DNA of 64,000 nucleotides from Ulvibacterium marinum. Its GTDB lineage: Bacteria > Bacteroidota > Bacteroidia > Flavobacteriales > Flavobacteriaceae. The first letter of the stretch is position 1; the number at the start of each line of letters is the position of its first letter. The translations under genes were made by a program, and so were the position numbers. Shown one piece after another: positions 53,254 through 60,655 of this stretch. The DNA is taken from positions 744,001 to 808,000 of the forward strand of contig NZ_RBCJ01000001.1 of the NCBI RefSeq assembly GCF_003626755.1, given 5' to 3'. A model generated the notes under the pieces. The model saw nothing but the letters and a program-made list of their open reading frames with translations, did no database searches and was not told where the DNA came from.

Positions 53254-55680
53254 ATGTTTAAGAACTATCTAAAAATCGCTTGGAGGAATTTAATCAAGAA
53301 CAAAGTGTATTCATGGATCAATATCGGGGGATTGGCCATTGGAATAGTGGCCTGTTTGCTTATTCTACAATATGTGGCCTTTGAACACAGCTATGAGAAT
53401 TTTCATGAGAATAAAGACCGTATTTATCGGGTGCAACAGGATCGGTATGACAATGGCAAACTTGCCACCCAATGGGCGGCTGGGGCTTTTGCCGTTGGAA
53501 ACTCCTTTAAAGAGGCCATACCGGAAATAGAGGAGTACGTAAAGGTTAATGAGACCAGGGATATTATTGTTGAGGTAGATAACCGACCCTTAAAGATTGA
53601 GGAAGTATTCTTTACCACCAATTCCTTTTTTACCGTTTTTTCCTATCCACTGCTATATGGCAAAAAGGAAGGCCTCTTAACCGAACCCTACACGGCTGCT
53701 ATTTCCGAAAGTACGGCTCTTAAGATATTTGGGACCACTAATGTGGTGGACAAGGTATTACCCATCAGTGGGAACAAAAACTATAGAATTACAGGAGTTT
53801 TTAAGGATATGCCAGCGAATACGCAGCTTCAACCCAATTTTTTGGCTTCCTATGCCAGTTTTGTGGAACAGGTAAAGACAAATTCCAATGGCGAGCAAAA
53901 TCCTGAGGAATGGTGGTTGTCGGATGGTTGCTTAACGTATGTACTACTTCAAAAAGGGGTGAACCCAAGTCAAGTTGAGGCAAAATTTGCTCCTGTGGTC
54001 GAAACAGGCGTAGGCGAGTTCATGCGGCGTTTTAACGCATCGGTGACCTACAAGCTCCAACCGTTGACAGATATCCATTTGGAGGCAAATTATATAGACG
54101 AGCCTGCCCCGAACGGGGATGCCAAGACCGTACTTCTTTTATTGGGTATCGCTTTCTTCATTATCGTTATTGCATGGGTCAATTATATAAACCTGGCTAC
54201 GGCACGAGCTGTGGGGCGGGCCAAGGAAGTGGGGGTCCGTAAGACCGTAGGGTCCAATCGTAAACAATTGATTACCCAGTTCTTTTTTGAATCTGGATTA
54301 TTCAATGGCTTGGCTTTACTATTGGCATTGGTTATTATGCTTATTACCCTCCCGGCCTTTAATCAAATCTCGGGTCAGCCGGTATCCTATGAACTGCTTA
54401 CGAAGACCAACTTTTGGTTGGGCCTTGCCGCCCTGTTCCTTACCGGAGTGATATTGTCCGGGTTATATCCAGCTATTGTACTTTCCAAATTTAGACCGGT
54501 GGAAGTACTTAAAGGAAACATGGGAGGCACCCAACAAGGAACATTGTTACGAAAAGGGCTCGTTGTACTTCAATTTACAGCTTCCCTTTTCTTGTTGATA
54601 GGTTCCCTGGTCGTATATCAACAAATACAGTTTATGCGCAATCAGTCCTTGGGCATAGACATTGACCAAACCTTGGTATTACGGCCACCTATTGCCACGG
54701 ACTCCACCTTTGTGGCTCAAAAGCAGGCCATAAAGGAAACCTTGTTACAGTACTCGGCTATAAAAAATGTGGCGGTTTCCTCTGTGGTTCCCGGCGAAGG
54801 TACAGGCGGAAATGCTGGGGGTATACGGTTGGTGACCCAGGACGATTCGGAGCAAAAACAATACCGGTTTATTCGGGTGGACTATGATTTTTTGGACCTG
54901 TATGATACCAAGTTGATTGCCGGCCGAAAGTTTTCTGAAGATTTTGGGGCAGATGCGGTCAATGTTGTATTTAACCGAAAAGGAATTGAACAATTAGGTT
55001 TTAACGATCCCCAGGAAGCCATAGGGAAGCAAATAGAATTCTGGGGCGACCAGTGTACTATTGTTGGGGTTGTGGAGAACTTTCACCAGCAATCGCTGCG
55101 TGATGCCTATGAACCGCTTATCCTTACCCTTAATCCGGGAGTATACGGATATTTCTCCATAAAAACCGATATGGGACAAATAGGGGAGACTATTGCACAG
55201 GTTCAGGCGGAATGGGATACTTTTTTCCCGGGCAATACCTTTGAATACTTTTTCCTGGACGAACAATTTGACAAACAGTATAAGGCCGATCACAGATTTG
55301 GCCAAGTGTTTGGACTGTTTACGTTATTGGCCATTTTCGTGGCCTGTTTGGGCCTTTTCGGCCTTGCCTCGTTCACCACCATGCAACGTACCAAGGAAAT
55401 AGGGATACGAAAGGTTTTAGGTGCATCTGTACAGGGAATTTTGAAGCTATTGTATAGGGAATATGCGCTTTTATTGGCCGTAGCCTTTTTAATTTCCATT
55501 CCCTTGGCCTGGTATATGGCTAGCAACTGGTTGCAGGGATATGCATTCCATATTTCCATTCATTGGACATTCTTTGTATGGCCCTTTGTGGCCATTGTGG
55601 TCATTGCTTTGGTAACGGTAAGTTTTCAATCGATCAAAGCCTCTTTGGCCAATCCGGTAAAGAGCTTACGTACAGAATAA
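53254..55680 (+). CDS. FtsX/MacB-type permease P12
   Basis: P12 has 808 residues, starting MFKNYLKIAWRNLIKNKVYS and ending ANPVKSLRTE. It groups with P6 by the QYVAFEHSYENFHENKD segment after TM1 and by FFLDEQFDKQYKADHRFG before TM6. The second coupling region reads MQRTKEIGIRKVLGASVQ, and the first RAKEVGVRKTVGSNRKQ. Domain 2 contains SVVPGEGTGGNAGG, a Gly-rich loop not seen in other members. TM2 has AWVNYINLATAR where Cys-Ile-Asn is usual (Trp replaces Cys). The first 33 bases of the gene are identical to those of P11. The downstream spacer is 45 bases with an inverted repeat. Confidence 0.95.
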   Translation: MFKNYLKIAWRNLIKNKVYSWINIGGLAIGIVACLLILQYVAFEHSYENFHENKDRIYRVQQDRYDNGKLATQWAAGAFAVGNSFKEAIPEIEEYVKVNETRDIIVEVDNRPLKIEEVFFTTNSFFTVFSYPLLYGKKEGLLTEPYTAAISESTALKIFGTTNVVDKVLPISGNKNYRITGVFKDMPANTQLQPNFLASYASFVEQVKTNSNGEQNPEEWWLSDGCLTYVLLQKGVNPSQVEAKFAPVVETGVGEFMRRFNASVTYKLQPLTDIHLEANYIDEPAPNGDAKTVLLLLGIAFFIIVIAWVNYINLATARAVGRAKEVGVRKTVGSNRKQLITQFFFESGLFNGLALLLALVIMLITLPAFNQISGQPVSYELLTKTNFWLGLAALFLTGVILSGLYPAIVLSKFRPVEVLKGNMGGTQQGTLLRKGLVVLQFTASLFLLIGSLVVYQQIQFMRNQSLGIDIDQTLVLRPPIATDSTFVAQKQAIKETLLQYSAIKNVAVSSVVPGEGTGGNAGGIRLVTQDDSEQKQYRFIRVDYDFLDLYDTKLIAGRKFSEDFGADAVNVVFNRKGIEQLGFNDPQEAIGKQIEFWGDQCTIVGVVENFHQQSLRDAYEPLILTLNPGVYGYFSIKTDMGQIGETIAQVQAEWDTFFPGNTFEYFFLDEQFDKQYKADHRFGQVFGLFTLLAIFVACLGLFGLASFTTMQRTKEIGIRKVLGASVQGILKLLYREYALLLAVAFLISIPLAWYMASNWLQGYAFHISIHWTFFVWPFVAIVVIALVTVSFQSIKASLANPVKSLRTE

Positions 55681-55693
55681 TTCATCAATCAAC

Positions 55694-55710
55694 ACTGAAC
55701 CTGTTTCAGT
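55694..55710. repeat. Spacer inverted repeat ACTGAA-N5-TTCAGT
   Basis: A perfect 6-bp inverted repeat with a 5-base loop lies between P12 and P13, 15 bases before the P13 ATG. Its arms contain ACTGA/TCAGT, as do the outer arms of the hairpin upstream of P1 (26044-26074). Confidence 0.5.
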
Positions 55711-55725
55711 ATAAAAACCAACATC

Positions 55726-58125
55726 ATGTTTAAAAACTATTTAAAAATCGCATGGCGAAACTTAAAAAAGAATAAGGGGTATTCGGCCATCAACATTGGG
55801 GGTCTTGCCCTGGGCATGGCCGTCACCCTTATCATTGGGTTATGGATTCAGGACGAGCTTACCCATAACAGCTACTTTAAAAATAAGGACAGAATAGCCC
55901 AAGTATTCCAGTCGCAAACCTTTAACGGACAAATTGGTACCGGACCTGCTATACCTAGGCCCTTGGAAACGGCTTTTAGGGATGGGTATGCGGATAACTT
56001 TGAGCATTTGGTCATGTCGTCCTGGACCACCAGCCAATATTTGAAATACAAGGAAATCAGCCTTTCCCGTACCGGAAACTTCATGCAGGCTGAAGCCCCG
56101 GAAATGCTTGATCTTACCATTCTAAAGGGAGAAAAGGATGGCTTGCGGGAGATTAACTCCATTATGTTGTCCGAGTCCGCGGCCGAGGCCCTTTTTGGCA
56201 AAGAGGACCCCATAGGAAAAATTATTGAGGTCAATAGCCAGTATGATATGATGGTTACCAGTGTTTACGAGGATATCCCGGCTAACAATTCGTTTCATGA
56301 TACCCAGTTTGTGATGCCCTGGGAAAAGTATATAACCACTCAGGAATGGGTCAAAAATGCTATTGAATTTTGGGGCAACAACTCCTTTCAGATGTTCGTC
56401 CAAATTGCGGATAATACCTCTATGGAGCAAGTGACCGCCAATATTAGGGATGTAAAAAAGAATGCCGATGAGGATAACGCAGAGTTTAACCCACAACTCT
56501 TTCTTTTTCCTATGACGGAGTGGTATTTACGGGGCAATTTTGAAAATGGAAAACAAGTTGGTGGGAGAATAAAGTACGTTTGGCTCTTTGGCATCATCGG
56601 GGCCTTTGTGTTGCTTTTGGCCTGTATCAACTTCATGAACCTAAGTACGGCCCGTTCCGAAAAAAGAAGCAAGGAAGTAGGGATACGAAAATCAATAGGC
56701 TCGCAACGAAATCAGTTGATTTATCAATTTTTGAGCGAATCTTTCCTAGTGGTTTTGTTTGCATTTTTGCTATCTATTGCACTTGTACTATTATCGTTGA
56801 ACGGCTTCAATGAATTGGCCAGAAAAGAAATCGAGTTTCCTTGGGCCAATAGTAGTTTTTGGATTGTATCCATAGTTTTCATTGCATTTACCGCGCTTCT
56901 GGCCGGAAGTTATCCAGCGCTTTACCTCTCCTCCTTTAGACCGGTGGATGTATTGAAAGGAACGTTCAAGGCTGGAAGGTATGCAGGACTGCCACGGAAG
57001 ATTTTGGTGGTGCTACAATTTACGGTTTCCGTGGCCTTTATTATCGGGACGGTTATTGTAATGCAGCAAATAAACCATGCCAAGAATCGCCCTATCGGCT
57101 ATGACAAGGAGGGACTGGTCCAAATACCGACCTTTAGTCAAGACTTCGAAGGGAAATACGATTTGATGCGAAATGAATTCCTTGCGACAGGTGCAGTTGT
57201 GGAAATGTCCTCATCCAGCAGTCCTACTACCCGAATATGGTCCAATCGCAATGGCTTTGATTGGGAAGGCAAACCGGAAGGATTTCAAGAGGATCTGGCT
57301 TGGACGGAGGTGTCCTGGGAGTATGCCAAATCCCTGGATTTGAAAATTGTACAGGGCCGGGATTTTTCCAGGGAATTTGCTTCGGATTCCAATGCCGTAT
57401 TGCTCAACCAGACTGCAGTAAAGTACATGGGAATAACCGACCCCATTGGGAAATTCCTGAAAGACAACGATGAGGATGACCCGGACCCACCTTTAAGAAT
57501 TATCGGTGTGGTAGAGGACATGATTGCACAATCGCCCTATGAACCTGTAAAGCAGGGGGTTTATGTTTTCGATAAAAATGGCAATAGCAGTTTTTATAAT
57601 CTTAGGTTAAATCCCAAGCAAAGTGCAAACCAAAGTATAGCGACAATTGAAAGGGTATTTCGGACACATTTTCCAAACATCCCCTTTCACTACGATTTTG
57701 TGGATGACGAATATGGTGAAAAATTTGCCGCGGAAGAGCGAATCGGAAGCCTATCGGCCATTTTTACCGCTTTGGCCATACTCATAAGTTGCCTTGGATT
57801 GTTTGGGCTTACCTCCTTTGTCGCAGAACAGCGTACCAAGGAAATCGGGGTAAGAAAAGTACTGGGAGCATCGGTATTCAATGTTTGGAATATGCTTTCA
57901 AAAGATTTTTTGAAACTGGTTTCCATCTCCAGCTTTATTGCCATTCCCATCTCCTACTATGTAATGAATGGATGGTTACAGGAATATCCGTATCGGGTAA
58001 TCTTGGAGTGGTGGATTTTTGCTCTGGCCGTTATCGGGGCATTGGCCATTACAATTCTTACGGTAAGCTTTATAGCGATCAGAGCAGCCAATGCAAATCC
58101 AGTAAACAGTTTACGTACGGAATAA
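55726..58125 (+). CDS. FtsX/MacB-type permease P13, sister of P4
   Basis: P13 has 799 residues, one more than P4, with matching features throughout: GLWIQDELTHNSYFKNKDRIAQVFQ, AIPRPLETAF, NNSFQMFVQIADN, SSSPTTRIWSN (P4: SSAPTTEVWSN), FDWEGKPEGFQ and PDPPLRIIGVVEDM. Coupling motifs are RSKEVGIRKSIGSQRN and RTKEIGVRKVLGASVF. It belongs to the WEGK group in domain 2. Differences from P4 are spread over both periplasmic domains, so substrate ranges could overlap but need not be identical. The spacer to P14 is 64 bases with a GACCT/AGGTC palindrome. Confidence 0.95.
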   Translation: MFKNYLKIAWRNLKKNKGYSAINIGGLALGMAVTLIIGLWIQDELTHNSYFKNKDRIAQVFQSQTFNGQIGTGPAIPRPLETAFRDGYADNFEHLVMSSWTTSQYLKYKEISLSRTGNFMQAEAPEMLDLTILKGEKDGLREINSIMLSESAAEALFGKEDPIGKIIEVNSQYDMMVTSVYEDIPANNSFHDTQFVMPWEKYITTQEWVKNAIEFWGNNSFQMFVQIADNTSMEQVTANIRDVKKNADEDNAEFNPQLFLFPMTEWYLRGNFENGKQVGGRIKYVWLFGIIGAFVLLLACINFMNLSTARSEKRSKEVGIRKSIGSQRNQLIYQFLSESFLVVLFAFLLSIALVLLSLNGFNELARKEIEFPWANSSFWIVSIVFIAFTALLAGSYPALYLSSFRPVDVLKGTFKAGRYAGLPRKILVVLQFTVSVAFIIGTVIVMQQINHAKNRPIGYDKEGLVQIPTFSQDFEGKYDLMRNEFLATGAVVEMSSSSSPTTRIWSNRNGFDWEGKPEGFQEDLAWTEVSWEYAKSLDLKIVQGRDFSREFASDSNAVLLNQTAVKYMGITDPIGKFLKDNDEDDPDPPLRIIGVVEDMIAQSPYEPVKQGVYVFDKNGNSSFYNLRLNPKQSANQSIATIERVFRTHFPNIPFHYDFVDDEYGEKFAAEERIGSLSAIFTALAILISCLGLFGLTSFVAEQRTKEIGVRKVLGASVFNVWNMLSKDFLKLVSISSFIAIPISYYVMNGWLQEYPYRVILEWWIFALAVIGALAITILTVSFIAIRAANANPVNSLRTE

Positions 58126-58134
58126 CATAAGTCG

Positions 58135-58147
58135 GACCTCGCAGGTC
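58135..58147. repeat. Spacer palindrome GACCT-CGC-AGGTC
   Basis: A 5-bp inverted repeat with a 3-base centre lies between P13 and P14. It resembles the AGACCT/AGGTCT palindrome of the P7-P8 spacer, and both are followed by a similar A-rich stretch with GAATC directly before the next ATG. The two spacers therefore look related, perhaps copied with the genes. Confidence 0.5.
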
Positions 58148-58189
58148 TTGAACAGAACCGGAAGGGTCTAAATTCAAAAAACGAGAATC

Positions 58190-60610
58190 ATGTTAAAGAA
58201 TTATCTAAAAATTGCTTGGCGAAACCTGGCCAAGAATAAACAACAGACCATAATTAATCTATTGGGTCTTACCATTGGTACGGTCAGCTGCCTTACCATT
58301 CTATTGTATGTCTTTGCCCAAACGGGTTATGATGAACATCATGAAAACGCCGAATCCATTTATAGGATACAGACCAATATAGAAGGAACAGGATCGGGTA
58401 CGGATGGCGCACGTGTTGCGGGATCATCGCCTCCGATTGCCTTTGCGGCCAAAGAGGACTTCCCAGAAATCGAGGAGGTGACCAGAGTGGTTTTGGTAGA
58501 CCTCTTCAATGTGGATATCATAAGGGCGGCCGGTGAAGAGAGCGGATTTTACGAATCCAAGGCCTACTTGGCCGATTCCACCCTTTTTAAGGTGTTTAAC
58601 TATAAGTTGTTGGAGGGCGATCCCACAGCCTTGAATGAACCGAGTACCTTGATCCTTTCCTCAACTTTGGCGAAAAAGTTGTTTGGAGGTCAAAAGGCCC
58701 TGGACAAAACAGTTGAAATTTCCGGCTATGACGGTGACCCTCTGAAGCTTACGGTAAAAGGGGTTTTTGACGAGACCTTTGGGAAATCACACTTAAAACC
58801 CAATTACATCATCAGTATGAACACCCCAGGTCTGGGCGAGTGGGTAAAGGGTAATGACAACTATGCACAGAACAATTTTGCCTATACCTATTTAAAGTTA
58901 AAACCAGGTACCAGCACCAAGGATTTGGTACGAAAATTCCCGAATTTCTTGCAGGAACGGGGAGGCAGTGATCTTGAGGATATAAACATGAAGAAAGAGC
59001 TGCTTCTTCAAAATGTGACGGACATCCACTTGCATTCCCAGGGAATCACTGGACAGATCGATAGGGTTTCCGATATCCAATACCTTTATTTGTTATTGAC
59101 CTTGGCCTTTTTTATTCAGCTTGTGGCCTGTATCAACTTCATTAATCTGAGCACGGCCAGGGCCAATAAGAGGGCTAAGGAAATAGGGGTCCGAAAGGTC
59201 GTCGGTGCGGACAGGAAATCCTTGGTCTCACAATTTTTGGGGGAATCCCTTTTACTATCTTTTTTCTCGATTTTGGTGAGTATCCCCATTACGTTGGTAT
59301 TGTTGCCCTTTATCAACGAATTGGCACAAAGTAACCTTACCTACATAGACCTACTTCGTCTAGAAATAGTATATTCCCTTCTGGGCATGGGGTTTCTCAC
59401 TGGGCTCATAGCCGGTATTTATCCGGCCTTGGTATTATCCTCCATAAAGCCTGTTTCGGCCATAAAAAGCACCATAAGCCTACAGTCCGGAAATAGTGGA
59501 CTACGAAAGGGTTTGGTCGTTTTTCAATTTGTGATATCCATCACCTTGATCAGTATGGTAATCATCGTTATTCAACAATTTAACTATACCCAACAAAAGA
59601 ATCTTGGGTATGAAAAGAACAATTTGATAGGCATCCAATTGAACACACGCAATGCCAGGGATAAATTTGAAGGACTAAAATCAGAATTTTTAAAAGTTCC
59701 CGGGGTTACCGAAATTTCCGGGAGTAGGGTTTCTCCTTCGGAGGATATTATTAACGGCGCTAGCTTTTATCTGCCGGGGAGAAATCCTGAAGATCGAACC
59801 CAGGCACAGGTGAATCTTGTAGGGAAGAACTATATAAATACTATGGGAATCGTTCTTTCAAAAGGTAGGGATTTTAGGGAATCGGATAGCACCCAAATTA
59901 TTGTCAATGAAGCTACACTTAAAGCCTTTAATATTGAACCAGAAGATGCGTTGACCTCCAGACTGTTGACAGGAGGAGAGAACGAATTTGAAATTGTAGG
60001 GGTTATGGGCGATTTTCATTTTTCCTCCCTCAAAGAGGCCATTCAGCCCTTGGTACTTTTTAGGGATGGTGACCCGCATCGGTTGTTGCTCCGTTTCGAG
60101 ACCTCCAATTATGGGGAATTGATGGCCAATTTAGAGGGGATCTGGAAAGCAAATGTCAAGGATTCACCGTTTGTCCCGGCATTTATCGATAAAGAGGTAG
60201 AAAAACTATACGAGGAAGAGAAGCGTGTGGGCCAAATCGCTGCTTTGTTTACCATCTTGGCCATAATCATTAGCTGCCTGGGTCTCTTTGGGCTGGTGTC
60301 TTATATAGCGGAACAAAAGAAAAAGGAAATCGGTATTCGAAAAGTATTGGGTGCCAGTATTAATTCCGTAGTACAACTGTTGACCAAGGACTTTCTAAAA
60401 CTGGTCGGGATTGCCTTTCTGATTGCCTCGCCTATAGCCTATTATTTTATGCAGCGCTGGCTTGAAGATTTTACCTATAAAATCGAAATTAATGTATGGG
60501 TGTTTGTCCTGGCCGGAAGTTTCGCGCTGGTCATTACTTTGCTAACAGTAGGCTTTCAATCCATAAAATCCGCTGTTGCCAATCCGGTGAAAAGTTTGCG
60601 TACGGAATAG
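58190..60610 (+). CDS. FtsX/MacB-type permease P14, sister of P15
   Basis: P14 has 806 residues, starting MLKNYLKIAWRNLAKNKQQT. It is adjacent to its closest paralogue P15. They share QTTINLLGLT-type residues after the start, SPPIAFA-KEDFPE in domain 1, and an almost identical C-terminal part with KKKEIGIRKVLGASINSVVQ and AYYFMQRWLE. The first coupling motif is RAKEIGVRKVVGADRK. In domain 2, LSKGRDFRESD replaces the usual AGRNF, and the WEGK segment is missing. Long runs of identical bases near the 3' ends of P14 and P15 (for example around 60390-60415 and 62867-62892) point to recent duplication or gene conversion. Confidence 0.95.
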   Translation: MLKNYLKIAWRNLAKNKQQTIINLLGLTIGTVSCLTILLYVFAQTGYDEHHENAESIYRIQTNIEGTGSGTDGARVAGSSPPIAFAAKEDFPEIEEVTRVVLVDLFNVDIIRAAGEESGFYESKAYLADSTLFKVFNYKLLEGDPTALNEPSTLILSSTLAKKLFGGQKALDKTVEISGYDGDPLKLTVKGVFDETFGKSHLKPNYIISMNTPGLGEWVKGNDNYAQNNFAYTYLKLKPGTSTKDLVRKFPNFLQERGGSDLEDINMKKELLLQNVTDIHLHSQGITGQIDRVSDIQYLYLLLTLAFFIQLVACINFINLSTARANKRAKEIGVRKVVGADRKSLVSQFLGESLLLSFFSILVSIPITLVLLPFINELAQSNLTYIDLLRLEIVYSLLGMGFLTGLIAGIYPALVLSSIKPVSAIKSTISLQSGNSGLRKGLVVFQFVISITLISMVIIVIQQFNYTQQKNLGYEKNNLIGIQLNTRNARDKFEGLKSEFLKVPGVTEISGSRVSPSEDIINGASFYLPGRNPEDRTQAQVNLVGKNYINTMGIVLSKGRDFRESDSTQIIVNEATLKAFNIEPEDALTSRLLTGGENEFEIVGVMGDFHFSSLKEAIQPLVLFRDGDPHRLLLRFETSNYGELMANLEGIWKANVKDSPFVPAFIDKEVEKLYEEEKRVGQIAALFTILAIIISCLGLFGLVSYIAEQKKKEIGIRKVLGASINSVVQLLTKDFLKLVGIAFLIASPIAYYFMQRWLEDFTYKIEINVWVFVLAGSFALVITLLTVGFQSIKSAVANPVKSLRTE

Positions 60611-60622
60611 ATCATCAACCTG

Positions 60623-60637
60623 TCCGCCCTGGGCGGA
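60623..60637. repeat. Spacer palindrome TCCGCCC-T-GGGCGGA
   Basis: A 7-bp GC-rich inverted repeat around one base lies between P14 and P15, 18 bases before the P15 ATG. As in other spacers, it is followed by an A-rich stretch just before the start codon. REP-like origin is possible. Confidence 0.55.
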
Positions 60638-60655
60638 TCAAAAAACGATAAGACC

